Shown: piece by piece, positions 23,448 through 36,300 of the stretch
Position numbering within the stretch: position 1 is the stretch's first letter
How the letters are laid out: every line of letters starts with the position of its first letter
DNA from: Ciborinia camelliae
Lineage: Eukaryota > Ascomycota > Leotiomycetes > Helotiales > Sclerotiniaceae
Reading direction: 5' to 3'
Assembly: GCA_025890175.1 (NCBI GenBank)
Contig: JANPYM010000010.1
Span: 631,782-695,781, forward strand
Length of the DNA: 64,000 nucleotides
Program-made: the position numbers and the translations under genes
Notes under the pieces: model-generated
The model's database searches: none
What the model was told of the DNA's origin: nothing
The model's input: the letters and a program-made list of their open reading frames with translations, nothing else

Positions 23448-26400
23448 GCTTTGGGTGGTGATGTGAAATAATGGTGACTTTGCAGAGAATTTTTGTGTCG
23501 GTTGCTTTCTTTTTTCTTGCAACTTCAGTATTTCGATAACATCAGTGAAAAATTCAACGGATTTGAAAATTCACACCCCGTCGAATATCAACCTGATTAC
23601 TACTATACTACATCCTCCTCCAAATGTCCTTCAAATAAATTAGGAACCACAGTATATATTCATCCATTCGCTCTTCTTCTTCTTCATCATCCAATCTACC
23701 TACCTACCTAGTCTCCTAGTAAAATATTCCATAACAAGCGATGAGAAAAGAAACCAACAGGTGTTCCATCCATAACGCCATTCCTGCCTCCCAAAAAAGC
23801 ACCACACCATCTTTCAAAAGATGTGATTCCCCCCCTCTATTCTAAACCAAGTTTCCATCACAATCACAATCACCAACACCAACATTCTTCCTCCCCCTTC
23901 AAAAAAAAACTATAAATTTCCATTTTCTCCACTCATTAAATATTTTCCAACTTGAATTTCTTATCCGCGAGTATTTCTATTCTATACCTTTATGATGAAT
24001 ATACTTACTCTGTTGATCTAAACATATATGTATATTTGTGTGTGTGTGTGTGTATGTGTATACCCGGGATAGGGATACAAAAGCGCAAATGCAAATGATT
24101 CATGAAGCAGTTACTTACTATCGATTTCTTTATAAGTAAATGAGAATCTTCATTTATATAATGAATGAAAATGAAGGTTGTGGGATGGGATAAAATGACT
24201 ATTTTATTTTATTTTATTAATACAAGAAAAAAAAAAGTTAAATAAATAAATAAATAAATAAACACAACCTCATTCTCCATCAATTGCATACGTCATTCAT
24301 ATCGTCCCAATCCAACCATTTTGTAAATAACACTAATGCATGCACATGACACATTACATACAACCCGCAAAAAGCTAGCGAGAACGCAAGATAAAAATAC
24401 TTTAATTATCTCGAGGAACGTTGCCAGAGACTAACATAGCAGGTGCGATCATATAACCTACATAGCCGCAGGATCGTAAACCTAGCATAATAGTCTCTCT
24501 GCACCCTACATCAAGAATCCGACCCTTGATGTGTTTTTTCTGTATGGGCATCAAGATATTCATTAAGATATTAGGTATAGACACGATCCTGGATCTAGAC
24601 ACAAACTGAGACTTTCAAATCGAATCGATATAGAGGAACCCGAAACATAGCGTGGAAGATTAAACTGGGGGTTACGGGATGAGAAGGAATGAGGTGGTAG
24701 GAAGAGGGGGTGAAGATGAAGACTGGTGGTAGACGGTAGATGTGGTTTGGAGAGGGGTGTTGGAAGGGAAGAGTTTTTAACAGATGAGGTGACAGGGTTT
24801 ATGGAGGGTAGAGTTGAGATATGTTTTTGTTGGAATCACCATGGGCGATGGAGAACAAATGTACTATAGTATGCAGTGTATTTGGCTCGAAGCTCTAAAA
24901 ACCTATGCTACAGATCAACTATATAAGCCCGCTAGCTTGCGTGCCGTAGGCACGTGATTTATCCAACATTTTTTATTGTATTTGTGTAGGAGGAGAGGAG
25001 AGTTTCATTGGGGAGGTAGAGAGGGGACCGATTGTGAGATTATGAGATTGTGAGATGGAGATTTTACTTTAGGGAGAGGATGGATGGATGATTGAAGAAA
25101 TCGGTGTCGACTTGGAATAATAAATCCATTAAGACGATCCACTCATTCTCAACATTGAAAGCTTCCAAATCCAATTATATCTGAACAATTAGATACCAGG
25201 ATAAATAGATCCCAAGGATAAAATATCTTACCCAACATGATTCCATGGATGAGAATCCATCAGAACTCTTCCTGCATATCCGAATACTTCGAATAAGCTC
25301 CCCCGTGTAAATATCCCCATATGAGATATTTCACACTCTGTATCATTTGTGCTATCGTACCTAATGATACTCCAGATAACTAACAATGTATTACAGAGTT
25401 AGCTGCGAGAGATAGTGCATACTCATACTCGTATGATGTAGTTGAGACTGGACATTCGTCTAAACTTCCGGATATTTTACATACGTAGAAAGACATGGTT
25501 ACTTGAGATGTTGGACTGACTATAAATTCAAGTAAAGAAAGAAAGGAAAGAAATTGTGAAACAGTGAAGGAGAGATATTTCACGATGAAGAATGAAAGAT
25601 GATTCATGCTCAGAACTTGGCACAACATGACCAAAAGTTTTATCCATGCCAACAATTTGAGAGGATTGAAAACTTTTCCACGCCCAATTCAAAGGCCCAG
25701 AGAGAAAATATGATTTCAAAGAATACATATATACTTATCAGCTGGCAGTAAGAGATGTGCGTATAGTTAGACATATTTTGTCTCTATGGCCCTAACAACA
25801 TCTTTAGGAATCCCGACTTCAATTGCAGTATAATCCTGAGTATGAGGCAAAACTTCCCGTGCTTTTCTTACCAAGAAGATTGCCATTGATGGGAGAACAG
25901 CAAGCACGGTCTACATATTGGGGTTTCTGTCGCCCAAGAACAGTACTGTAAGAGGCCGGCAGATAGCATCCTTTTGAAGCCAGCCCCAACCCAACTCGAG
26001 CATAAGGATGATTCGTTGCTTTGGCGTACCAACTTCTAGAGAGGTAACAGACTGAGACGCCAAAAAAGGTCAAGAATATTAAGATTAATCACGTGTTATT
26101 TCCTGCACGTGTCAAACTTGAGAAGGCGTGATTTAGGAATGCAGATTGAAGGAGAAAATGCACATCATCATCGATGTAGTAGTTCCACTAATCTCTCAAC
26201 GATGAACCTGCGTGTCTCTCCAGTTGATGGATGTGTATATAAAAAAAATTGGATGGTTGAAAATGGGGTCATTAACCTATGGCGGGAGTACTTGTGTGAG
26301 GTTAAGCAGTTGGTGATAGTTCAACAGATGTGAGCGGTGCAAGAACTCGCTCTAGCATGACAAAACTCGTATTATCTCAAAAAGCCATTTTGGTATCAAT

Positions 26401-26675
26401 AATGAATGGCTTGGTCAGCTGCATGATTTCAACACAGCTCAAAGTCGTGCTGCTAACTGCCATGCTACTTTGGATATGCCGGAGCTATATACCGGTATCC
26501 TAGTCTCCGGCAACCTATCATCATTCATTCAATGTAGCCCCACCCAAAAAAACAAAAAACTGCCACCAAATTTTTAATCACGTGATCAACCCCGATAATT
26601 TGCAAAAACTTCAACTTTCGATATCTCAACCATTCCCGAATGATTCTAGATGCAAAAGAAGGGCAAAAAGAAACT
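23448..26675. other. 3.2 kb gene-free region
   Basis: No gene is supported. It holds a (GT)n run near 24033-24053, an AAAT tetramer run near 24240-24262, an ATTTT pentamer run near 24200-24220, and A- and C-rich low-complexity blocks near 23820-23910. Small frames near 24402 and 25380-25730 have no recognisable features. Confidence 0.6.
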
Positions 26676-26786
26676 GATCACTGGCGGGGTCGAACCGCCG
26701 ACCTTGGCGTTGTTAATCATCTTATATTCGAATGAATAGAAGGGGAGATATTAGCACCACGCTCTAACCAACTGAGCTAAGCGACC
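26676..26786 (-). tRNA. tRNA-Ile(AAU) with 38-base intron
   Basis: The minus strand folds as a full cloverleaf. The acceptor GGTCGCT pairs with AGTGATC using wobbles, the D arm is GCTCAGTTGGTTAGAGC, and the anticodon stem TGGTG/CGCCA holds loop CTAATAA (anticodon AAU). The T arm is GGCGGTTCGACCCCGCC. A 38-base intron (26711-26748) sits one base 3' of the anticodon, the canonical place. Mature length is 73 bases without CCA. Confidence 0.95.
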
Positions 26787-29700
26787 TGTTATGGTTATTT
26801 GATGAAAGAGGGTGAACTAATTTGCATTATATTGTTATTTGCAAAGAGGGTATGTGAAAGTAGTGGAGGTTGTGGATATTAGATGGGAAGATCATTTCCG
26901 GGTGGAGAGAGTTGCGGGTGGGGGTGTACAGGGGGATCGCTGTAGCGAGTCACGAGTCACGAGTCATGAGTTAGGGCTAGGGTTCTAGGAATGGGCGGAG
27001 GAGCGGGAAGTGGAGGAATGGTGGGGTGGAGGTGGGTCTTGAGGACAGGTGATTCGTGCGGGTGAAATCGGATCGGTGGATATTGGGAATCTTTGGGCGG
27101 GGGGACGAGAGGAAGTTTGAGGAATCCTGATGGTTCTGGGTGCGGAACTTTTATCTGTGTAGTTATATAGGTGTCTTGTCAAGTCGTTGAAGTCGAATTG
27201 AATATTCCAAAGTAATAAGTGATTTGCATTTCACATAAGATCAAACACCGAGCCAAGGAACGGAATGGAACGGAGCGTCTCAAACAATTTTCCAGTCTTG
27301 ATTTGATACACCTGTGGTCCTTGAGAAGCATCCGATTTAAATTACAATAAGTTGTTGGATTATTATTCTTGTGCTGTACATCTGTACTTGAAGAGGAATA
27401 AACTGATAGATTACTATGAGGAAAGTTAAGATGGAGGTTAAAATACCGGTAGGTCGAAATGGATATAGAGGAACAGATGTAAGAAATTCAGCAAAGAAAA
27501 ATCAAAATTGTTGAAGGAAAGAAAAGTATTATATTTCATTATGATGTGTGTTCCAAACACCATTATTCTCTCTGGCTAATCACATTACTTTTCCTTTTCC
27601 CTCCTCTCCCCTCTCCCCCCTCTCTCTATGCATCCCTTCCCACAAACAATCCTCCTACCCCCCTCCCGCCCCCCTCTCCCAAAAACCTCAAGCTCACAGC
27701 CCCAGGGGTGAACACCTCATCATAGCTCTCGTACTTCCTCGCTCCTACCACTCCCACACCCACTCCCACCAATAAAAAAGAAACAACTCCCCCTTCTCCA
27801 AAACTCAAACCTCGTACCGGAAGTGAAGTCCCATCTGTAGGTTGTAGTCTCGGTGGTACGTAGCGGGGATTGGGGATTAGGTTGAGCGAGGCAGAGATTG
27901 AGATTACGAGGAAGGCGAGCTTGAAGAAGGCGGAAAATGGGGGTGAGGATGACGATGGATATATGAGATTGGAGAAAGTAAAGGGGAAGAAGAAGTTCAT
28001 GATTCTGGACGCGGATGTGATCGAGGAGTTTTTTTATCAGCGAATGACTATAGCAATGCTATGAAATTTGACTGTAGATTGATTTCAGATGCAAATTGCA
28101 ACAAGTCATCTTCGCGATTAAAAAAAGTTTTTTTTAGGGATGTATCGAGGGATTTGGATCTCGGGGGAAATTTGGTGGTGGCGGATTGGTTTGGTTTGGT
28201 TTGGAGTTGAGAGGGTGAAAACGAGACAGATGGAGGATGATGGGAAGGATACTAGTATTGATAGTAGGGAATCTTTGGGTAGGTATACTGTAGACGAATA
28301 TGATGCTAACATGTGAGTCTCGTAGATGGCATGATGCTTCCTCCGCTCATTACTCAAAAAGTGTATGTATGTATGTATGTTTGATATTGGGGTTTCGCCT
28401 TAACCAGATTGCTGATCTACGTTATAGATAATTAGTAATGTTGATTCATTCAACATGAACGACATTAATGGGTTTCGGTTTTATATAAAATCGGTTTATT
28501 TGGAAAAGGAATGAGATACTACTAGTTGATGAAATGCGGTTTTCAAGGATGCTCCATAAGATACCAACTGGATATATCTGCCACATACCTAGGGGCTCCC
28601 CAATGAAGTATTTTCCTGAAATCTAAGTTGATCTGCGTCTTACCAACAACTTATCGAATAACACAATCCGCTCTAAAACTTTCATCGTATATGAGATCTG
28701 AAATTTTGGCTATCTCAAATGCTTGTGATATGCCAAGGTCGTCCGCAATTGGGGCGTTGACATCTGCGAGATGCACATAACACTCCACCGCATTTTTTGT
28801 ACCATCTGTAATTACATGGAGTCTATGGCATCCGAAAGGTCGACGCTATTGATTTTATCTATGGAACATGTGTCTATCCATACCTACATATTCAAACCCA
28901 TCAAATGTTGCTTGTTCACAGAATTGTATGATTTTCGTGAACCCTTTTGGAGCTCGTATCTCATCGGTGAGTTATTGAATCTCTTGAAATAAGACCTCGT
29001 CCTCGCTCCACGCTCCATGTATACGAAAGAACGACGTAAAAAGAACGAGATTTCTCTTCTATATATAATTCGAGCTTGAGGGCAATATTGTTGAGAAGCC
29101 ATATTCTATTGATTGTAAAAAAAAAATGCATCATTCTTTTTTGAATGTAGTTCAATTGAAGTTGTTGAATTGACGATGTTCAAGGGTTATCAACTTGTCA
29201 GATTTTAGGCGGTACGGTAGAAGACTGGACGGCGCCTCCCCAGCTCGCCTCATTTGGCATACGCCATCACAATACGGTTTTGCCAACCATTGACGCCAAA
29301 AATAAGGACGTCAGCTCTTGATCTTTTTAACGAACATATTAGATGTCAATGTCAACAAGTGTAACCTGCGCTGGAGATATTATTTGACCAATGAACTATT
29401 CGGGACCACCTGCAGAATCTGCAGTCTCGAGGATGGTGCGTATTGCACATCATTCAATATAAAATTATGGGGACGATGAGCCCTGATCTACCGTGGGCCC
29501 CAAAGAGCGATCGTGATAAATATAATTAACGATAAAGGAAGAAGAAAACGGAAAACACAAACCGAGAAAGGCTACCGGTATAAAACCAAACCAATGGTCC
29601 AATTACAAGGGATAAGAAATGTGGGAATCGCTTCTTCCTTAGAAGCATCATTATGCGTGGATATTAGAGTTCAGACGGTAGCGGCGGGAAGAACGCGAAA

Positions 29701-30098
29701 AGATGGAGATCCAAGCTCCAAGCTCAGACTCTAGCGGCAAAGATGGCACAACATGCATTTTCAGACGACAAAGATAAATTACGATGGCAAAGTTATTGAA
29801 TTTGTAACCCAAACATAGTAGTAAAAAGAACTGCTAACTGAATAAGCACTCTCAAGTGCATCCTTTGAAATGAAGAGTAAAGGCCGCAGTAGGTGATAAA
29901 ATAACACCCTGCTTCCGCTTTTAAACAAAAACTGCCTGCAGTCTCAAGTGCCTATCTCATCATGGCATTTGTATTCATATCAACATCATCACGCCGGCAG
30001 TTCTCCTGAATAAACATCCAATCAATCAATCATAAACAAAATTAATCCGCAACTCAAATGCCATCGTTTCTTTTCTTTCATCTTATCTAGATGACTTA
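26787..30098. other. Gene-poor region
   Basis: No well supported gene. It contains an ACGAGTC heptamer run near 26949-26972, C-rich low complexity near 27595-27690, TTGGT repeats near 28190 and a TATG tetramer run near 28363-28382. One weak open frame (27626-28000, minus) is listed separately. The last few hundred bases probably include the 3' UTR of the gene ending at 30099. Confidence 0.5.
27626..28000 (-). CDS. Doubtful open frame with two hydrophobic stretches
   Basis: A 124-residue frame with a hydrophobic segment FFKLAFLVISISASLNLI and a second one, VVSFLLVGVGVGVVGARKY, then a Gly-rich tail. It could be a small membrane protein. The opposite strand is C-rich low-complexity DNA, which can create such frames by chance. 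I do not recognise a family and rate it as unlikely. Confidence 0.2.
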   Translation of the reverse strand: MNFFFPFTFSNLIYPSSSSPPFSAFFKLAFLVISISASLNLIPNPRYVPPRLQPTDGTSLPVRGLSFGEGGVVSFLLVGVGVGVVGARKYESYDEVFTPGAVSLRFLGEGGGRGVGGLFVGRDA

Positions 30099-30716
30099 TC
30101 ACTTCCTTTTTTGAACCTTCTTGTCGGCCGATTTCTTGATCTTCTTTGGTGCAATCGGATCAACCATGGGATCTGACAAACTGTACGCAATTTCCTCGTG
30201 TCGCTCGGGGTTGTCGTACCAAAAATCGAGCGGTGTCGGGCCGCTGATGTAGGTTGGAAACTCGGAGTAGGCATATTGTGGATGCTGCTGAACCGAGTCA
30301 TTTTGGCTCGAGACATTGCCGTCACCGTTCTCATCGATGGAGGTTGTCGGCGTTGTGATGTATGTCAAATATTGAGACATCCACTCGTCGGAGGGAGCGA
30401 TATAATTGGGTCTCATGGAAGCCTCCGTATCTGCATACGAGCTTGCGACACATATACTGTCAGATGAATGATGGTCAAAGGAAGATGGCCGTGGAGATGC
30501 ATTTGCCGGTTTGTTGTATTGGCCGTTTTTTATGGTCGCATAGTCGGGGCTCGTGGAGCCATGCTCGGCCAAGCCAGCAGTAAGGTCCGCATCAAAGTCA
30601 TCCAAGTATTGCTTTGTCGTAATTATTTTGCCTTGAAACTCCCATTCATCGGAAGTGTTCGACGCCATGTTGATGCCTGTGAGATCAGTCACCGAAGTTT
30701 GGAAGGAGCTCGACAT
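30099..30716 (-). CDS. Unrecognised protein, 205 aa, basic C-terminus
   Basis: A single-exon frame of 205 residues. A second in-frame ATG 16 codons later (MASNTS) is an alternative start. The body is Ser/Thr/Asp-rich with aromatic patches (WMSQYLTYI, PLDFWYDNPERHEE), looks largely disordered, and ends in a Lys/Arg-rich tail (KKIKKSADKKVQKRK) that resembles a nuclear localisation signal. A 5'-UTR intron with GTAAGT donor and CCTAG acceptor lies at 30731-30793, 14 bases upstream of the ATG, which supports real transcription. No family is recognised. A nuclear role is inference from the tail only. Confidence 0.6.
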   Translation of the reverse strand: MSSSFQTSVTDLTGINMASNTSDEWEFQGKIITTKQYLDDFDADLTAGLAEHGSTSPDYATIKNGQYNKPANASPRPSSFDHHSSDSICVASSYADTEASMRPNYIAPSDEWMSQYLTYITTPTTSIDENGDGNVSSQNDSVQQHPQYAYSEFPTYISGPTPLDFWYDNPERHEEIAYSLSDPMVDPIAPKKIKKSADKKVQKRK

Positions 30717-30730
30717 TTTGATCGAGGTAA

Positions 30731-30793
30731 CTAGGCAGCGATGTTAGTCTTCGAGAGTCATTGGCAAATGAATGAAGGGGATGATGAACTTAC
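30731..30793 (-). other. Putative 5'-UTR intron
   Basis: Minus strand GTAAGTTC...GACTAAC...TGCCTAG, 63 bases, with a good branch site and acceptor, ends just before the start of the 205-residue gene. This is inferred from splice signals only. Confidence 0.5.
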
Positions 30794-33602
30794 CTTTTTT
30801 GGAGGATTGGATGAAAATGAAGTGAATTTGGAGTAATAATATGGAGACAGAGTCAATTCTTGATAATAACAATAAATTTCCGCAAAATAGTTATGATTCA
30901 ATAGGAGAGGTTGTTGGTTGTACAATCAAATGAAGGTTTCGAGAAGGGTGGTAATGATCGGATCACGGCGAAAAACTAGAGCACTCCAATCAACTTACCT
31001 ATCCTACCAGAAATTTGTTACCTACCTCTACCTCACTCTTCATCAATACAACACACCGGCCAATTCACCGATAGCTTCCATCGCTTGCCAAAAATACAAT
31101 TGAAAGGAACGTATTCCAAGCCTTGGCATTCTCAAGTCACGAGGAGGGACATGAGATAGGGCGATTCCGGGGGCATTGTACTATTTCTCTCAATTAATCT
31201 GCTTGACACGCCGAGGCAGGTTCGTCTTCAATCCATAAGACCATTGTAAAAATGGCATGGAGCCAATCAGACATCGTTATTGGTTTTGGGATCCTTCGCC
31301 ATAATTCGTTGTTGCGTGTGATTGGTCGCAGCTGCATGAACAGTTCAATGCCTCATAACGGTCATTATTGAACCGAACAATCCTAAGGCAAGAACCTAAA
31401 TCGTAACTTTCATAGAGAGCGGTCGGCCCTAGGAAAGATAAGAAGAACGAGGAGCAGTCAGGGACTTATAGCAATTGCCCTCAAACCTTGTTGTGATTCC
31501 TTTCCAACAGTGGGTAGGATGCACATAGCCTTCATGCAAGGATTCAATGCGACTTCGCATGGAAAAAGAAACCCAAGAAGCCCTTGCACCCGACATGATG
31601 AATTTGATTCGATTTCAAGAATTGATAAGACTTATAAGAGGGATCGTATGACCGCTTTTTGCAAAAACTCCGAAGATGATGGGCGCAAACATGGAGGTAA
31701 GATGTGACTTGTAAGAGGTAAGACATCATTGAGCCAAAAGGAAGGGGTCTAACTTCCAAGTCCAACGTTTGATCCCGTATCCGTATAGAATTAGAACCTG
31801 GTTGATTGAATCAATAAAATTCAACAAATTGCGTTGCAACCCAAAGTTTTCTTTTGGATGCATTGGATTGCATTGCATTGGGTGTGCTCCATTCCTGCAT
31901 TGCTGTCAGCTTGCAACAATAGAAATTGATTAATTTTTCGTGTAATCGCCCTACTTTGGCCCCCAATGTCAGCTCCCCGACTCTCGAGTGACTCATATAA
32001 ATACTGTAATATCACCCCGAATGTGCCGTAGAAATATGAAATTCGAGTCTTGACGCGAAAAGGAGCTTCTTCCTTTCAATTCACCCTTTTTATAACTGAC
32101 TAGATCAAGCAAGAATGTTGCAATCTAAACACATATTTGTGATCAATCACATCATCCATGTTAACTGTGTCAATACGGGAGGGTCGGAATGGCTCATGGT
32201 CGGACGCGTCTCGCCATGGCACATTATGCATTTCATTTCCAGGTTTGCTCCCCGTTCAACTCTACCAATCATTTCCAATTTCATATTTCCTTAGTTTGAC
32301 AAACTTTGAAGACTCGAGACTTGATTTGATTTGGTTGTACTGCAAATTTTGGTGGCTGGTGCATCGCCGATGTTGTGTTGTGGCGCCCTGACGGAGGTGA
32401 TATGATTGAAGTGATATGATTGATACACGTGATTAACCCCACTTTTAAAGAAAACTACCTAAGGTGGCTCTCGTCACCGCCAAGCAGTCTAGTACCGACT
32501 GACAAGTGACAACTACCTACCTATATACCTTCCAACTCTCTTCCCCCCCACCCCCCCTCTTAATTTTCTTTTAGCCGTCAAGATGATTCGGAATCCGGAC
32601 ACTTCTGACGATTACTGGTACAGCCCGAGATCTCTCCGTCTGTATGCCAACTCCGCATTAACTAGCCATGCTGCCATAGTGATCAAGCTCAGCCGGGGCC
32701 TTGAAATGTTTGCTACTTGCCAATGTTGCCATCCATCAAGGTGGCGAAGGTAGGAAGGGCATTGAACCATACAATGTTTGATCTTTCAATTGTGAAGCCT
32801 CACACTCTGCACTTGGAAGGGTGGTTGATATCTGCGGCGCGAGACAGGAAGAGGATTGTGATACAAAGTCTCGTACGATCAACAATCAAGCAGGTCAAAT
32901 GTTTATTCCCCCGCCTTGGCAGGTGGCTTAAAGCACTTTATATGAAATGAAATTTGAGCAGATTGGTGGTGGTGGATAGGTATGTTTCGAGTCTATTTCC
33001 GTTCACGTGATTAACGTCGCGGAAAAATTGTTCCGGAATCTAGATTTAGGCTAAATGGAAGATTCAAGGGAATGTCTCAAATCTACTGCAAGTATTTTGA
33101 TGGTTCAGATAAAGTACATTTGCCCTATCTTGTTGTTCGTGAAAATTTCAGATCAGACGATACCAGGGGACTTCCGACCCGCTGCCAAGCTAAGATCTTG
33201 AGGATATGGGATGAAACATGATACATGAGACATTGGAGAATCCCTATCATTGCAGATTATTTTTCATATGAAGATTCTTGTGTTAATATCTAGTATCAGC
33301 GTACTGGACTTCTAGTAGGGTTACATTTTGTGATGTTACATATTTACAAATGGAGCAAATAATGTTACCTTGTTTTTTATTTTTATCATCACTTCATCTA
33401 GAACTTCCACTTCTGAGCAATGAGCATATCCTGATTTGTGGGGAACAAATGGACATAGTAGTTATTCTGGCTAATATACTTTCATTCCGGCCATTCTCGG
33501 CAGGTTGTCATGCTTGGCCTTACAAGTTTCAGGACTTCATAAACTCGAGTATCCTCGATGCCTTCCCCTGCCAAGTTGAACTTCTATTCATTATCCCTCA
33601 TC
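30794..33602. other. 2.8 kb gene-free region
   Basis: No gene is supported. Short frames near 31510, 32158, 32717 and 33350 have no domain and poor composition. The last few hundred bases form the promoter of the polygalacturonase. Confidence 0.5.
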
Positions 33603-34894
33603 ATGCAAAAGAACTCACAAATGGCTGGACTTTTAGCCCTCGCCTTGGCAGGCGTTTGCCTCGCAGACTACGGCCAGACACCCTACCAAAACCAAACAAC
33701 CTTCGAAGACCAGATAACCTGCCAAAACCTGACACCCCCCCAAAACCAAACAGTATGCATTGCTTATGAATACTCACAAATTGCGGGTTGCATTGCATCC
33801 TCCACAAACATTATTCTAAGCGATGTGTATGCGCCATCAGGAAGCAGTATTAACATGGCCAGCGTCATGAACGGCACTACAATCACCTTTGCCGGAAGGA
33901 CAACATTTGGTTACACCAATTCCAGTGGCTTCACTCCTATCGTATTCGGTGGCTGTGGAATTACTATTACTGCAGAACCAGGTGCAATTATTGATGGTAA
34001 TGGCCAAGCTTATTGGGATGGACTTGGATCCAATGGAGGAAAGCCCAAGTATGTTACCACAAAAGTTTGATGAATCTGGAGCTAACAATGTCTTCAGGCC
34101 AAACACCTTCATTAAGGCCTCGAATTTGATCGGGAGTTCCGTGATTGAGAACCTTTATATTTTGAACTGGCCCGTTCATCTTTTCAGTATCACCGGAGCC
34201 AAAGGGCTGACCGTCAGAAACATGTTCCTCAATAACGCAGCTGGAGATGCACCAAATGCTGCCAGTGGCAATATTTCTGCAGGCCACAATTCAGATGGAT
34301 TTGGTATCAAGACATCAAGCGATGTTACCGTTAAGGATTCAATCGTTTACAATCAAGACGACTGTGTCGCCGTTACGAGCGGAAATAACATCACCATTGA
34401 TAATCTGTATTGTTACGGGGGTCATGGACTCAGTATTGGATCTGTGGGTGGGAAGTCTAATAACAATGTGACCAACATCACGGTAAGTTCTATATACCTC
34501 GAGATGCAATAACCTGCTCATCATCTCCCAGTTCCAAAACAGCGAAGTTGTCAATTCCACCAATGGACCTCGCATCAAGTCTAATTACGACACTACGGGT
34601 TTCATCTCCAACATCACATATAGAAACATCAAGCTCACCAACATAGCCACCTATGGAATCGATATCCAACAAGATTACCTCAACGGCGGCCCAACTGGAG
34701 ATCCATCCAACGGCGTCATTATCGCGAACATCACATTTGAAAATGTGACGGGAACGGCCTTGCCCGGCGCCAAAAACTACTATATTCTTTGCGGCGACGG
34801 AAGTTGTAGCAATTTCACTTACGCGCATGTGAACATCACGGGGGGTGTAAATGCAAGTCTCTGCAACTTCCCCGAGACCGGCTGTCCTGCGTAG
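33603..34894 (+). CDS. Secreted endopolygalacturonase (GH28)
   Basis: Three exons, 33603-34048, 34098-34482 and 34532-34894, give 397 residues. The enzyme hydrolyses alpha-1,4 links of homogalacturonan in plant pectin, outside the cell. The signal peptide is about residues 1-22 (MAGLLALALAGVCLA), which favours the ATG at 33603 over an upstream one at 33558. The parallel beta-helix carries the GH28 motifs in order: NSDGF (the NTD site, first Asp kept), QDDC with two catalytic Asp, GHGLSIGSVGG with the catalytic-site His, and RIKS in the third exon. Cys pairs near the C-terminus (YILCGDGSC, CNFPETGC) fit fungal enzymes. Many NxS/T sites suggest glycosylation. An N-terminal Gln/Asn/Thr-rich stretch (about residues 23-50) is longer than in typical fungal enzymes. 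Residues of the active site are intact. Confidence 0.92.
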
Positions 34895-35891
34895 TCATGC
34901 GTCGGGAAGTTGAAGGGGTGAGGTACTAAGGATCTCCGAGGCAGGAGAAGGGAGATAGGGTACGTATCGGACTGGTTCCCTTATGCATGCAAGACGTGCA
35001 GCTTCTCATGAGGCAGGAAAAAGGAGATGGGTTCCCTTGCACCTTGCGCGTTGCGCATGCAAGACGTGCAGATGTTTTATTCTTGTAGTCTCTGTAATGT
35101 ATACTAGATACCTATATATATATGCATAAAGGAAATTGGCTCCCGCAACCAGGAGATACTTCACCAATCCTAAATTGCATCTTGTGACCGACCAAGGCTG
35201 GGGAGCTGGGGAGCTAGAGAGCTAGATATAGGATTTGCGAACGAAGGAAGAATGATGAACTGGGTGGGAATAACAATACCTATATATTAACCGGTTTACA
35301 CCAACACCATAAGGCAGGCTAAGGCTCAGATAGACCCTGAAAGAGTGGGATAAATTGAGTCGAAGTAAACGGTGAAGTTTCCTGGATAAGAATTTTAATA
35401 GAGATCTTAGGTATCTTTCTACGGTAAAGGTAATTCGAATGGTTTTTAAATAATCGGTATGGGTTTTCGAAAATAAATATAAGTAGGTACGTACATACGT
35501 AATACCAAAGCTAGACGAGATGTAGGTATCTTATACTAAACTAAACGAGATTTTAAGTTACTCAATTGAACAAATTAAAAAAGCCAATAAAAAGTTCCGA
35601 ATGATGAAAATAAGTTCCAAAGTCCCACCCGAATCACATTAGTAGAGTCTAGACATAGACATAGCCATAGCCATAGCCAACAAGAAAATCAGCGATGCAA
35701 AAAGTGTGCCAAATCCCTCCAACACACCAATAAAATACCGGCGCGAATGCGAAGATCCTACGGCCCTCAATGAAGATTCCATTCCGAATATGCCAAGCCG
35801 GACCACCGAGTGGAGCGGGGTTCCGACCGGCGCCCCTCCACCAGAATAGAATGCAAGAGGAAAGAATCCCGCGACAAAACCCATCTTCTAT
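34895..35891. other. Intergenic between pectinase and AT-rich element
   Basis: Apart from the tandem duplication at 34938-35071 it holds TA-rich and GTAC/GTAG short runs near 35490. I see no gene. Confidence 0.6.
34938..35071. repeat. Imperfect tandem duplication 3' of the polygalacturonase
   Basis: Two copies of about 63 bases begin GAGGCAGGA.AA.GGAGAT.GG and end GCATGCAAGACGTGCAG, at 34938 and 35010. They lie in the 3' flank and presumably in the 3' UTR of the pectinase gene. Confidence 0.7.
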
Positions 35892-35899
35892 TCGACCTA

Positions 35900-36175
35900 C
35901 ACCCATCTCGCACCCGAATCGACCCTAATTAGGGTCTTCGGAACTACGTTTGAAACACCCTATTTAAGGTCAAAATGCAAGTTGAAAATCTCTGTATAAC
36001 TTATACCTTATATTTAGCCTAATATAGTTTTATACCAAAATATATTTAATATATAAATTTTATATTAATCGATAAAGCTTTTTAAAAGCTTTCAATTAAT
36101 ATAATTTATATTATAATTAAAGCTAATATTTAGATTTTGTATTAAATTAAAATAATTATATAAATTATAAAATTA
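35900..36175 (+). repeat. Left terminal inverted repeat
   Basis: It begins CACCCATCTCGCACCCGAAT and contains two palindromes, CCCTAATTAGGG and a decayed CCCTATTTAAGG. It pairs with 38105-38387 in inverse orientation. The inner edge is approximate because both copies become pure A/T. Confidence 0.8.
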
Positions 36176-36300
36176 TATACAATAAATATATACTTATATA
36201 AATATTCAATCTTATATAAACATATAATCTTATATAAACATACAATTTTATATAAACATATATTTCTCTAATATATTATTAATAACATAATTTTTTTAAA

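Noticed and set aside
20900..24300. CRISPR-like array
   Set aside because: Repeats here are simple tandem runs without spacers, and the organism is a fungus.
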